From Dama dama (taxonomy: Eukaryota; Chordata; Mammalia; Artiodactyla; Cervidae), in the NCBI RefSeq assembly GCF_033118175.1, contig NC_083691.1, positions 62,400,001 through 62,464,000 on the forward strand: 64,000 bases of DNA, in the 5' to 3' direction. This document shows positions 10,127 to 21,700 of the stretch, one piece after another (within the stretch, counting starts at the first letter, position 1; the number at the start of each line of letters is the position of its first letter). The position numbers were made by a program, and so were the translations under genes. The notes below the pieces were generated by a model. It did not search any database. It had not been told where the DNA came from and was given only the letters and a program-made list of their open reading frames with translations.

Positions 10127-10915
10127 TGCTGTCAAGAGCAATATTGCATAGGAACCTGGAATGTTAGGTCCATGAATCAAGGCAAATTGGAAGTGGTCAA
10201 ACAGGAGATGGAAAGAGTGAATGTCGACATTCTAAGAATCAGCAAACTAAAATGGACTGGAATAGGTGAATTTAACTCAGATGACCATTATATCTACTAC
10301 TGTGGGCAGGAGTCCCTTAGAAGAAATGGAGTAGCCATCATGGTCAATAAGAGTTCGAAATGCAGTACTTGGATGCAATTTCAAAAATGACAGAATGATC
10401 TCTGTTCGTTTCCAAGGCAAACCATTCAATATCACGGTAATCCAAGCCTACGCCCCAACCAGTAACACTGAAGAAGCTGAAGTAGAATGGTTCTATGAAG
10501 ACCTACAAGACCTTTTAGAACTAACACCCAAAAAAGATGTCCTTTTCATTATAGGGGCCTAGAATGCAAAAGTAGGAAGTCAAGAAACACCTGGAGTAAC
10601 AGGCAAATTTGGCCTTGGAGTATGGAATGAAGCAGGGCAAAGGCTAATAGAGTTTTGCCAAGAGAATGCACTGGTCATAGCAAACACCCTTGTCCAACAA
10701 CATAAGAGAAGACTCTACACGTGGACATCACCAGATGGTCAACACCGAAATCAGATTGATTACATTCTTTGCAGCCCAAGATGGAGAAGCTCTATACAGT
10801 CAGCAAAAACAAGACCAGGAGTTGCCTGTGGCTCAGATCATAAACTCATTATTGCCAAATTCAGACTTAAATTGAAGAAAGTAGGGAAAACCACTAGACC
10901 ATTCAGGTATACCTA
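10127..10915 (+). pseudogene. BovB ORF2 endonuclease domain, inactivated
   Basis: This is an apurinic/apyrimidinic-type endonuclease, which nicks the target to prime reverse transcription. Visible motifs are IGTWNVRSM with the conserved Asn, LKWTG, YAPTSN followed by EEAEVEWFYEDLQ, a GDWNAK box, TWTSPDGQHRNQIDYI and GSDHKLI near the end. The GDWN box is broken at about 10554-10565, reading G-A-stop-N, so both the metal-binding Asp and the Trp are lost. A frameshift also occurs near 10350. No ATG lies between the upstream TGA and the WNV motif. Confidence 0.85.
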
Positions 10916-11781
10916 AATCAAATCCCTTATGACTATACAGTGGAAGTGAGAAATAGATTTAAGGGACTAGATCTGATAGACAGAGTGCCTGATGAACTAT
11001 GGACAGAGGTTTGTGACATTTGTACAGGAGACAGGGATCAAGACCATCCCCAAGAAAAAGAAATGCAAAAAGGTAAAATGATTGTCTGAGGAGGCCTTAC
11101 AAATAGCTGTGAAAAGAAGAGAAGCAAAAAGCAAAGAAGAAAGGGAAAGATATTCCCATTTGAATGCAGAGTTCCAAAGAATAGCCAGGAGAGATAGGAA
11201 AGCCTTCCTCAGTGATCAATGCAAAGAAATAGAAGAAAACAGCAGAATGGGAAAGACTAGAGATCTCTTCAAGAAAATTAGAGATACCAAGGGAACATTT
11301 CATGCAAAGATGAGTTTGATAAAGGTCAGAAATGGTATGGACCTAACAAAAGCAGAAGATATTAAGAAGAGGTGTTAAGAATACACAGAAGAACTGTACA
11401 AAAATGATCTTCACGACCCAGATAATTACGATGGTGTGTTCACTCACCTAGAGCCAGACATCCTGGAATGTGAAGTCATGTGGGCCTTAGAAAGCATCAC
11501 TACGAACAAAGCTAGTGGAAGTGATGGAATTCCAGTTGAGCTATTTCAAATCCTGAAAGATGATGCTGTGAAAGGGCTGCACTCAATATGCCAGCAAATC
11601 TGGCAAACTCAGCAGTGACCACAGGACCGGAAAAGGTCAGTTTTCATTCCAATCCCAAAGAAAGGCAATCCCAAAGGATGCTCAAACTACCACACAATTG
11701 CACGCATCTCACACGCTAGTAAAGTAATGCTCAAAATTCTTCAAGCCAGGCTTCAGCAATATGTGAACCGAGATCTTCCAG

Positions 11782-12240
11782 ATGCTCAAGCTGGTTTTAG
11801 TAAACAGCAGAGGAACCAGAGATCAAATTGCCAACATCCGCTGGATCATCAGAAAAGCAAGAGAGTTCCAGAAAAACATCTATTTCTTCTTTATTGACTA
11901 TGCCAAAGCCTTTGACTCTGTAGATCACAATAAACTGTGGAAAGTTCTGAAAGAGATGGGAATACCAGACCACCTGACCTGCCTCTTGAGAAACCTATAT
12001 GCAGATCAGGAAGCAACAGTTAGAACTGGACATGGAACAACAGACTGGTTCCAAACAGGAAATGGAGTACATCAAGGCTGTATATTGTCACCTTGTTTAT
12101 TTAACTTATATGCAGAGTATATCATGAGAAACGCTGCGCTGGAAGAAGCACAATTGGAATCAAGATTGCCGGGAGAAATATCAATAACGTCAGATATGCA
12201 GATGACACCACCCTTATGGCAGAAAGTGAAGAGGAACTAA
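11782..12240 (+). pseudogene. BovB reverse-transcriptase core, frameshifted
   Basis: The open frame shows motif A as FIDYAKAFDSVDH and motif B as HQGCILSPCLFNLYAEYI. A one-base loss near 12150 moves the catalytic YADDTTLMAE box (about 12194-12223) into another frame. The palm residues themselves are therefore preserved but no longer joined. Upstream, pieces of the linker between endonuclease and reverse transcriptase are readable from about 11082 to 11618. Confidence 0.85.
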
Positions 12241-12425
12241 AAAGTCTCTTAATGAAAGTGAAAGAGGAGAGTGAAAAAAGTTGGCTTCAAGCTCAACATT
12301 CAGAAAACTAAGATCATGGCATCTGGTCCCATCACCTCATGGGAAATAGATGGGGAAACAGTGGAAACAGTGTCAGACTTTATTTTTTTGGGCTCCAAAA
12401 ATCACTGCAGATGGTGATTGCAGCC

Positions 12426-12515
12426 TATCAGAAATAGAACTTAAGGAGACAATCCAATTTACCATTGCATTAAGAAGAATAAAATACCTAGGGATAAACC
12501 TACCTAGGAAGTAAA
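12426..12515 (+). mobile_element. 90-bp L1 ORF2 patch inside BovB
   Basis: BovB stops at GGTGATTGCAGCC (about 12413-12425). Here 90 bases read as sense L1 ORF2 (ACAATCCAATTTACC, AGAATAAAATACCTAGGGAT, AACCTACCTAGGAAGTAAA), after which BovB resumes further downstream at GTCAAGGCTATGG. About 80 bases of BovB ORF2 are absent at this point. The junction GGAAGTAAA|GTCAAGGCT is the same one formed at 40.0 kb by a normal insertion of a BovB tail into an L1. Confidence 0.88.
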
Positions 12516-12591
12516 GTCAAGGCTATGGTTTTTCCAGTGGTCATGTATGGATGTGAGGGTTGGACTGTGATGAAAGCTCAGCGCTGAAAAA

Positions 12592-12957
12592 TTGATGCTT
12601 TTGAACTGTGGGTGTTATAGAAGACTTTTGAGAGTCCCTTGGACTATAAGGAGATCCAACCAGTTGATCCTAAAAGAGATCAGTCCTGGGTGTTCATTGG
12701 AAGGACTGATGCTGAAGCTGAAACTCCAGTACTTTGGCCACCTCATGCAAAGAGTTGACTCATTGGAAAAGACCCTGATGCTGGGAGGGATTGGGGGCAG
12801 GAGGAGAAGGGGGCAACAGAGGAGGAGATGGCTGGATGGCATCACAGACTCGATGGACATGAGTTTGAGTAAAGTCCAGGAGTTGGTGATGGATAGGGAG
12901 GCCTGGCGTGCTGCAATTCATGAGGTTGCAAAGAGTCAGACACAACTGAGTGACTGA
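12592..12957 (+). pseudogene. BovB ORF2 C-terminal domain fragment
   Basis: This is a 121-codon frame with the BovB C-terminal signature: RLLRVPW, RRSNQ, KLQYFGHLMQRVDSLEKTLM, GRRRRGQQRRRWLDGI, MDREAWRAA and VAKSQTQLSD, ending at a TGA that lies inside the tail repeat. The frame therefore reaches almost the last base of the element, as usual for RTE elements with nearly no 3' UTR. It shares variant positions with the BovB at 39562-40015 (GAAAAATTGATG, GAACTGTGGGTGTT). Confidence 0.85.
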
Positions 12958-12972
12958 ACTGAACTGAACTGA

Positions 12973-13372
12973 GGGAAAGATTAGACAGACACAGTAAGAA
13001 TTTTAACAAGAAATTATGAAAATAGAATCAGTAGAACTAGAGAATACAACAAATAAAATGAAAAAAAAAAATACACTCAAGGGAAGGAATTAGCAACAGA
13101 TTAGGTGATACAGAAGAACACAAAAGCCAATCTGGAAGACAGAATAATGGAAATCACCCAATCAGAACAGTAAAAAGAATAATTTTTTTTAAATGAGTTT
13201 AAGGAACTTCTAGGTTGAGAGCAAGTGTACTAACATTCATAAAGGCCCCAGGAGAATAAGAAAGAAAGGGATAGAAATATTTTTGATAAAATTATGGCTG
13301 AAAAATTCCCAAAGCTAAGGAAGGAAACATACGCAGGTACAAGAAGCATATAGAGCTCCAGCTATATGGACA
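12973..13372 (+). mobile_element. L1 ORF1 region (second half of the split L1)
   Basis: Directly after the BovB the L1 ORF1 sequence resumes: CACAGTAAGAATTTTAACAA, then AGCCAATCTGGAAGACAGAA and TGGAAATCACCC, then CAAAGCTAAGGAAGG. These follow on in L1 order from the sequence that stops at 9487, confirming that the BovB interrupts a pre-existing L1. It fades out at about 13372; no ORF2 follows. Confidence 0.75.
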
Positions 13373-13865
13373 GCATGAGGGTTGTTGGTCTCTTTTAGAG
13401 TTAAGATATCATTAAGGTATCATTTCAATGATACTGCATTTATTTTATGATTCTCAATTTTTTAAGATCCTCAGATTCTATTTCAGTATGTTGCATATTC
13501 TTTAAGGTAACACAGCTTATCTTTTCAGAGTAGATATAGCAGGATAAAAATGGTGAACATAACAGAAACTCTTTCAAGCTTATTTTATTTTGCTCTACTT
13601 TTAAAAGGGGAAGAATTACAAAGATACAAGAGTCAGTTTTTGGATCCACTGTCTGAGTTTTAGGATTTTTAAGGTTTCTTCACTATACCAGGAGACAAAG
13701 TTAGTATATTTCCCCCAATAACTTTGTTTTACCTTTAGTGTATATTTTTTATCTGGAATCCAACCAAAAGATCAAGCTTGTCTCTGAGACTGTCTACTCC
13801 ACAACTTGTCCTACATTCATTGATTAGTGTTGGCCCTCATATAATTAACAAATCCCCATACATAC

Positions 13866-13908
<43 letters not shown>

Positions 13909-14692
13909 CACACACACACACATACACATTTATATGAGTCTGATTCCAAATAATAAATTCCATTCCATAATTATATGTGTCTGTTCCTTTAGGACTACAG
14001 AACCTTTTTTTTTTTTTATTGCAATGCCTTTTAAGTCCTAATATCTAGAATGCAAATCCCCATTTTTTACTTTTATTTTTCAATGTTAACTTATTACTAA
14101 TGAACTCATTTTCAATTTTTATTTAATTTTCTAACATTTGTCAAGTTTCTCCAAAATTCTAGCTGATATTTTGATAAAAATTATTTTGAAAAGATAACTT
14201 GATCTGAATTAATAATTTTTCAGAGTTAGACCTTCTCACCTAAATTGGTTCATCTTTTATGTCCTTTAATACACTTTCAAAACTTTCTCCTTCCTAAGTC
14301 AGTATCTAAGTAATTTAGAGTTTACCCTTGTATGGCCAATTGAACCTTATATTTTTAGTCATTCTCCCAACTGATTTCTTATATAGTAACAATGAATATT
14401 ATTAGTTTTGGGATGAAATCATCTTCTGTCAGGCAATCTAGTTGAATTTTCTCATTTTATATATTCTTTTGAGAAGGAATAATTACAATTTATTTTGATA
14501 TGCTGCATCACGTGTTAGAGTAAAAAATCCTAAAATAAGTCAAATTTCAAATTCCAGAAAAGCAAACTCCTGTACATAGCACAGACTCTGATGTACTGCG
14601 ACTATTGAATATTTTAAAGAATGGTATCCTAAAGAGTCTCTATTTAAAACTTATTGCATATTAATATCATTGGATTAAATGTTTGTTATCTT
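13373..14692. other. Unidentified AT-rich sequence
   Basis: Apart from the microsatellite at 13859-13928 I recognise nothing. The sequence is strongly AT-rich with homopolymer runs and no plausible coding frame. Confidence 0.5.
13859..13928. repeat. Compound microsatellite (TACA)n(TA)n(GA)n(CA)n
   Basis: Four perfect or near-perfect blocks lie side by side: five TACA units, about nine TA units, four to five GA units and about seven CA units, followed by CATACACA. All are alternating purine-pyrimidine or close to it, so the block is likely to be length-polymorphic. Confidence 0.95.
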
Positions 14693-14873
14693 CTTTTTTT
14701 CCTCTAAGTAGAACCTTTAAAACAGTTTCACATTGGAGTATAGTCATTTTACAATGTTCTGTTAGTTTCTACTCTACAAAAAAGTAAATCAGCTAAGCGT
14801 ATACATATATCCCATTTTGGTGGGATTTCCTTCCTATTTAAGTCACCACTGAGCACTGAATAGAGTTCCCAGA
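14693..14873 (-). mobile_element. L1 3' UTR fragment (minus), part of an inverted L1
   Basis: A T-rich run (about 14693-14701) is followed by antisense artiodactyl L1 3'-UTR sequence: TTTTACAATGTTCTGTTAGT, ATCAGCTAAGCGTATACATA, then TCACCACTGAGCACTGAATAG. The T run would be the poly(A) tail on the minus strand. It abuts an ORF2 segment in the opposite orientation at 14874. Confidence 0.7.
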
Positions 14874-15218
14874 GATAATCAAAGATGGTACAAAAAGATA
14901 GAGGGATACACATGGGGATACATGTTCTTAGATTGGAAGAACCAATATTGTGAAAATAACTATACTACCCAAGGCAATCTACAGATTTAATGCAATCCCC
15001 ATCAAATTACCAATGGAATTTTCCACAGAACTAGAACAGCAAATTCTACAGCTGGTATAGAAACACAAAAGACTCTGAATTACCAAAGCAATCTTGAGAA
15101 AGAAAAACAGAACTGGAAGAATCGGGCTCCCTGACTTCAGACTATACTACAAAGCTATAGTATTCAAGACAGTATGGTACTGGCACTAAAACAGAAATAT
15201 AGACCAATGGAACAGAGT
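14874..15218 (+). mobile_element. L1 ORF2 fragment (plus), inverted relative to the adjacent 3' UTR
   Basis: Sense L1 ORF2 from the C-terminal third: ATCAAAGATGG, TTCTTAGATTGGAAGAACCA, CTACCCAAGGCAATCTACAG, CTCCCTGACTTCAGACTATA, then GTATGGTACTGGCAC. The coding frame is broken but the match to L1 is clear throughout. It stops at a truncated Bov-tA at 15220. Confidence 0.85.
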
Positions 15219-15219
15219 C

Positions 15220-15350
15220 CCTGGAGGAGGGCATGGCAACCCACTCCAGTATGCTTGCCTGGATAATCCCATGGACAGAAGAGTCTGGCGGGCTACAGTC
15301 CATGGGATCACAGAGAGTTGGACAGACTGAGAGACTAAGCACAAGCACAT
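15220..15350 (+). mobile_element. Bov-tA SINE, body only
   Basis: Only the BovB-derived body is present, from CCTGGAGGAGGGCATGGCAA to GAGAGACTAAGCACAAGC; the tRNA head is missing. It joins L1 ORF2 directly on its left side. Confidence 0.8.
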
Positions 15351-15360
15351 ATATTAATTA

Positions 15361-15560
15361 GGGTTTCCCTGGTGACTCAGACGGTTAAGAATCTGCCTGC
15401 AATGCAGGAGACCCAGGTTTGTCTCTGGGTCAGGAACATCCACTGGAGAAGGGAATGGCTACCCACTCTAGTATTCTTGCCTCAAAAATCCCATGGACAG
15501 AGGGGCCTGGCCATGGGCTCACAAAAATTCAGACATGACTGAGGGACTAACACTTTCACT
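15361..15560 (+). mobile_element. Bov-tA SINE, full length
   Basis: It runs from GGGTTTCCCTGGTGACTCAG to CTAACACTTTCACT. The head keeps an A-box-like GTGACTCAGACGG, but the B box has decayed (CAGGTTTGTCTCTGG). The body carries a deletion in the GGGCTACAGTC segment. No convincing target duplication. Confidence 0.85.
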
Positions 15561-18394
15561 ATCAGAGTGGTTGTTATGGGAGTAAGCAGAAGTGGAATGG
15601 AGAGTAAGAATGAAATGAATACATACTTTGCCTACATTCTTACATATATATTCACAAAACAAAAGCGGGCTTCACATGCACCTATAAGAAGGTGTCATGA
15701 ACTAAGAAATAGAATTGGTCAAACCTTTTGCACCTGGGATAATACAAAATAAAATCTACAAAGATGTCTCAGAACTCAATGGACCTCTGGAAATGGGAAA
15801 TGGAGAGTTGTAAGAAATCCAGGAGAGAATATACTGCCACCTGCATCTCTCCTTGACCTTATTGCTTATTGCTCAGTAGACCCACTTGTTCTCCTTTTCA
15901 GCAGACACAGAGAAAATTCCATATAATACCTTTACATTGTTTCATCTCCTCCCTCCAAAAGACCAGCCTAGACTGAGTTTTAGGGAAAAAAAAAGTAATT
16001 CACAACTGAGATAGATGAATATGGTGGATACCATTTTATTATTAAAAAACAGCATATAATGTAATAAGTCTGGTTTTCTTTTATGAGAGGTAAAATGATG
16101 GTTTCCAAAGAGGAATTCCAACTATCAATTTGTTCAAATATGTCCATAAGCTCCTGAAAGAAAGCTTTTGAAATCATATTACCTCATTTCTTCTTTCATT
16201 CCTTCACTTATTTCTTCTTTCCATTTTTGTTCCTTTCCTTCCTTTTATCCTCTTTTTTCTTTGTTTTCTCCTTCATCTCCTCCCCCCTACCTTCCATCTC
16301 ATCTCCTCCTCCTTCTCTCTCTTTCTTTCTCTTCCCATCTCCCATCCATAGTTTCAATGTCAAAACAGCTCAAAAACGCACTGCCTGATTGAAATACAAA
16401 GTCCAACAGTCAACTTTCAGGGAAAAGTAATTTACAAGATGATTTCATTTTAGTAACATAACACTATATTTTCACAGTTTTCATAAAGCTTTTACTTAGT
16501 TTTCCCTTTGAAAGGAATACCACCAAGTTGGATAGCTATGGCTCTGTCTTCTGAAAGCCTTCAACATATCTAGAAGCATAAAACTCCCCATCTCGGTTAA
16601 CCAAAGAATAATTGAATATTTTTCAACCAATCTTTCTTAATCTTCTGATTTGAAATACAAGTTTTGAGCTAGGCATGACACTCCACTAGAAATACAGCAA
16701 CTTTGTTGTCACAATGCTGATCATTTCACTGTCTTGATCTGGGATGAAGAGAACAAAGATAATAGGTTTTGTAACATGATGCTTCCTGGCTATTTGTTGC
16801 ATCCATCTTACTACATTGGGTACTTCAAGTGATGAAGTCTTAAGGAGTGTGGAAACACAGACATATGATGAGTCCTTTACAATTCATAAAGCCATTCAAA
16901 AACACCCACCATGTAATTAAGTTGTTTATTTTTATTTTCAGTCTATTAGAATTGGTAGAATATTTTCACTCCAGCAGCAGTGTGTCAGTGAGACTACAGG
17001 GTAAGGTAAGAGGGTTTTTACAACCACCAGCTTCGTGTCTGAAAAGGATTTACATTCTCCCCTGCCAACTCCATATATATGAAATTAAATAAATGATTAT
17101 TTACATGTTTGTTTCACAAAGATAATGAAATGTTCACTGAATATCGACTTATTCTTCTACCTCCATCCTCTTAGCAAGTATTAAAAAAGTTAAGTTTTGT
17201 TTCCCATAAATGGTGTTATTAAATCACAGAAGAGTCTTATTTTCAAGAGCTTGTTGGGGAGTTGTAAAGACAGCCTTAGGACTCTCTCTCTGTGAGCTCC
17301 AGAAAAGATGTGGTGAGAGCTTTAACAGCTAGCTGCTTTTCCTCTCCTAAAACATATACCATTGTTTTTAAAACTGTTTAGTTACATGTGTAATTATTTG
17401 CTCTAAAGGAGACTCTGTCATGTTGAAAATTCATCCATATATCTTCTACTGATCTGATGATTCAAGGTATACCTTCAAGGTTTAGTTTCTTATCTCTGTT
17501 GATAAGAAAATAAAATTTCTAGTTCCTCTGAAGATTCAAACCAAAGCTGCTTCCTAGTAACAGGGTTCTCAGTATCAACTATCAGAAGTCATTCTTGAAT
17601 TGTCACAAAAATACACTTTTAATATTAACAGCAGGCACATTGCTTATCTAACCCCCATTCCTATTCTTTCCTGCTCCCTGGATTAACCTTCCATTTCCAA
17701 CAAGCAGATAGTCCCCCTTTTTCAGGTCAAGTTCATCCTGCTTCTGAGCTTTTATTTTCTGTGTACCACTCCTTCCTTCACCCCTCTTCCTGATTTCTCA
17801 GCTTACAGAAATCTCACACTTTCCTCAAAAACAAAGTCTATTTTCACTTAAAAAAATTCAAACAAAAGAAATAAACCAACCAATGAAACAACCAACTTCT
17901 CTGATTACTACAAGGGTCAAACTGCCCTTTTTCTCAATGGATTACTCTAGTACATGGGATAATAAAATATGATATTTGTGGAATTCTTCACCTTGTTCTC
18001 AGATTATTTTCTCTATGAACACATTCTGTATGTTAATAAAGACAGGGAATATGTGACTATTGCTTGATTTTTTTTTAACTTGTCTGCTGCCTAGGATAGA
18101 GCTGGACAAATAGAATACATTTAACAAATACTTTTTAACTCAATAAGTGGCTATTTTCCATAATTATTAGAATTTTACCCCATAATTAACTTTTATTTTC
18201 TAGAAGTTAAAAAATCTGAATTATGTAGCATGGATCAATCAGCTTATATCAAATGTGTCCCTGTGAATAGCTCCTCTTTGCCTTTTCTGCCCATGTAAAG
18301 TCTGCTATAATTTAGAAAATAGTGGTATTTTTATTGTGAGATAGTTCAACCACACAGAAAGCAGAATAGAAAAATATATATGAAGGCTTAATTG
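15561..18394. other. Unidentified sequence with a pyrimidine tract
   Basis: No coding frame or repeat that I recognise apart from the C/T-rich block at 16186-16350. Small frames here encode low-complexity peptides. Confidence 0.45.
16186..16350. repeat. Polypyrimidine (C/T-rich) tract, imperfect
   Basis: About 165 bases are almost entirely C and T, built from CTT, CCTT and CTCC units with few interruptions. A 74-codon frame through it (16168-16392) codes for Ser, Leu, Phe and Pro only and is a by-product of composition. Long tracts of this kind can form triplex structures. Confidence 0.85.
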
Positions 18395-18645
18395 TACGTC
18401 TTGAACAAATATTAAACACTCACTACATACCAAGCATTCTTCTATGAATTTTAATACATGTTGATTCGTCAAATACTCAGAACACTCCTATGATGTGGTA
18501 CTATTATTACTATTCCACATTTTCTAAGTGAATGTAGATTTGTTACATACTTTGCATAAAGTCACACAGTTTGTAGGTTACAGAGAGAAAAGCATTCTGG
18601 TTTAGAATGTGCCCATGATTCCATCCTATACTACCTTTTCACCTT
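18395..18645 (-). repeat. MIR SINE
   Basis: Read on the plus strand: AACAAATATTAAACACTCAC, then AGCATTCTTCTATGAATTTT, TGATGTGGTACTATTATTAC, then CATAAAGTCACACAGTTTGT. This is the reverse complement of MIR including its conserved core (ACAAACTGTGTGAC). Confidence 0.75.
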
Positions 18646-18749
18646 GATTTTCCCTTAAATCCTAACATTATGACACATTTACTTTAGACTTTTAAAAACA
18701 ATACTCCCACTATAAACACCTTTCCAACCCTATTTACTGAACCTCTCTG

Positions 18750-21700
18750 CAGTGATGGCAATAATTATTAATTCAATGCTTATCAATCCCATGTGTTTTT
18801 GTGCTTTTACGTGTAGATTTATATTTACTTTTGTGCTTATATTTATGGACTATTATTTATTTTTGAGTGGTTTTAAAGCTTATTTAAATATGTATCATTT
18901 GGCAATTGCCTTGAGTTTATTCAATGTGTTTTTTCAAACTTATCTTCATTGGCATATATATCTTTCTCCCTCATTTTAACTGTTGTCTAATGCCCCATGA
19001 TAAATACACCATGAATTTCTTGTACATGGACATTTGTATTTTTTCCATATTTTTGAAGTAAGAAGCAGTGTTTCAATGAACATTCTTATATATGTTTCCT
19101 TCAGTTCATGTGCTTGACTTATTTTAGGAAATATAACTTTTACACACTGTTACTTACAGAACTGAACAGAGTGTAGGGTATGAGATTTGGTCAGATAGCC
19201 TTGCAAATTATTGTGCCAGCTTGTGTGCCCACTATACTAAATGAGAGTTCCTGTTTCACTGCTTTATTGCCAATACTGATGCTCTTAAGGTCTTTAACTT
19301 TTGTTGGTCTCAGGAGTGTGAAATTGTCTCATTATTTAATATTTACATTTCATGGTTATCTGTTGAAGCTGGGATTCGTTTCATAAGACATACATTCAGA
19401 TTTCTTCTGTCAAATGCCATTTCAATTCTCTGCTCTTGTCTTTTTTATTAAATTGTAGAAGTCATTTATAGATTGTTAATAGTAAACTTTGATTTCTATT
19501 GAACTTTTTAAAATGCATCTTCTGCCTGGTTGCTTTTAACTTTGTATTTGGTTTATTTCATAACACAGTTATTTAAAAATTATATGTGGTTGATTTATCA
19601 GCTGTTTTTGTTATGGTGTGTACAAGTCAATGGGTTTTAGTATATTCACAAACATGTACAACCATCACCACGGTCAATTTCAGTATTTTCTTTCACCTCA
19701 AAAAGAAACTCTATACACTTTAGCTACCCATTTCTATGCCTCATTTTTCCATCACAAAGAAACAACTAATACACTTATGATCCCTATAGATGTCCCTGTT
19801 CAGAACTTTCAGATGAAACGAATGGGCACTTGGTGTCTTTCCACATTTTGGCTATTGTTAATGATGCTGCTATAAACCTTCATGTATAAGTTTCAATATG
19901 AACATGTTTTTGTTTCTCTTTGGTACATATTTGGGAATGGATTTTCTGAGTCATTTGGTAACTGCATTTAATGGTTTGAAGAACAACAAAGCTATTTTTC
20001 AAAATGATTGATCCATTTTACTTTCTACCAGCATATGAGGGGTCAGATTTCAAGTCTACACCAGTTCTTGTTCTTTGGAGTTAGTGATCCTAGATGGGTA
20101 TTATTCTGACAGCTAATGATATTGAACATCTTTTCATATGCTTTTTGACCACTTGTGAAGCTTCTTTGGATAATTATAAATGTCTATTCAGATTCTTCAC
20201 CCATTTAAAAAATTGGGTTATTTGTTTATTACTGAGATAAGTGTTCTTTATAATTTCTAGAAACAAGCCTTTCATTAGGCATAAACTTTGCAAATATTCC
20301 CTCTCTTTCTGTCAAGTGTCATTTTTCTGATGGTCTCAATGCACAGAAGATATTTTGTTTTGATGAAGTCCAATTTATCTACTTTTGTTGTTGTTGCTGT
20401 TGCTTGTCTTTTGGTGTCATATCCAAGAATCTTTTGCCAAATCCAAGGTCATGAAGATTTACCCTGTGTTTTCTTCTAACAGTTTTATAGTTTTCATTCT
20501 AACATTTAGGTCTTTGATCAAGTTTAATTTTTTATGCAGCGTAAAGAAAGGGTTCAATTTCATTTTTTTTCTATGTGGTTAGAGAGTTATCCCAGGACTA
20601 TCTGTATATTATGATGTGTAAGTTTTTAAATATGTTTGCTGGATTTGGGGTTGCTGATATTTTGTTGAGGAATTTTACATCTATATTCATAATAGATATT
20701 GATTCATAATTTGCTTTGTTTGTGTGATGATGTTGGTTTAGGTGTCATGGTAATACTCACCTTGTAGAATGAGTTGAGAAGCATTCTCTCCTCTTCACTT
20801 TTTGAATGAGGTTGTGAAGAACTGTGGAAAGTGTTAGTCACTCAGTTATGTCCGACTCTTAACTACTATTCATGCTTAAATGTTGATAGAGTGCAGTGGT
20901 GAAGCTGTCTGGGACTGAGTTTTTCTTTTTGAGTAGGTTATTGATTACTGTTTTAATATATTATTACAAATCTATTCAGATTGTCTATTCCTTAGGTCAG
21001 TTTTTAGGAATTTGTTCAATTTTTCTAATTTGTTAGTGTACAATTGTTAGCAGTAGTTCTTTGTAATTCTTTCTTAAATTTCTGTAGGGTCAGTAGTAAT
21101 GTCTTCTCTTTTGTTTCTAATTCTAATAATTTTATTCTTCTCTTTCTTCTTCCTGGGAATCTAGCCAAATGTTTGTAATTTTTTGATCTTTTAAAAGTAC
21201 CAGCTTTAGCTTTATCAATTACTCCTATTTTTCCTAGTCTTTATTTCATTATTTTTTGTTATTGTCTTTTTTATTTCCTTCTTTTTTTTCAGTTTCTGAG
21301 GAGGGAAGATTAGGGTATTCATTTGATATATTTCTTCTTTCTTAATATAGGTATATTTAATATTTACAGTTAAATATTTCTCTCCATTCCCTGCTTTAAC
21401 TTCATCCCATATGTTTTGGTATGCTATGTCCTCATCTGCATTACTCTTAAGGTATTTTCTAATTTCCCTTCTGATATTTTCTTTAATTAATTTGTTATTT
21501 AGGAGAGTGTCATACAATTTCCACATTTTGTTAGTTTCTCAAATCTTTTCCTGTCATTGATTTCTAATTTTATTACATTATGGCTGACAAAACATACTTT
21601 GTATTATTTATATCACTTTAAATTTATTGAAGTTTGATTTATTGTTAGCTTATAGTTTATCCTGGAGAATTCTCTGTGTGCATTTGGGATGACATATATT

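Larger units (their letters stand above)
9488..12961 (+). mobile_element. BovB LINE, near full length, inserted in L1 ORF1; contains an L1 patch
   Basis: The order is a GC-rich 5' region with degenerate repeats (9488-9740), a 97-codon upstream frame (9833-10126), apurinic-type endonuclease (about 10139-10915), linker, reverse transcriptase (about 11780-12425), C-terminal domain (12516-12950), and the TGAAC-repeat tail. Several shifts and stops inactivate it. The target duplication is AACTGAACTGA (9477-9487 and 12962-12972); it is identical to the BovB tail repeat, so its exact boundary is ambiguous. A 90-bp piece of L1 ORF2 replaces BovB sequence at 12426-12515 (see findings). Confidence 0.92.

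Noticed and set aside
16168..16392. 74-codon frame rich in Ser, Leu, Phe and Pro
   Set aside because: It is the forced reading of a pyrimidine tract, where stop codons cannot occur on the plus strand.
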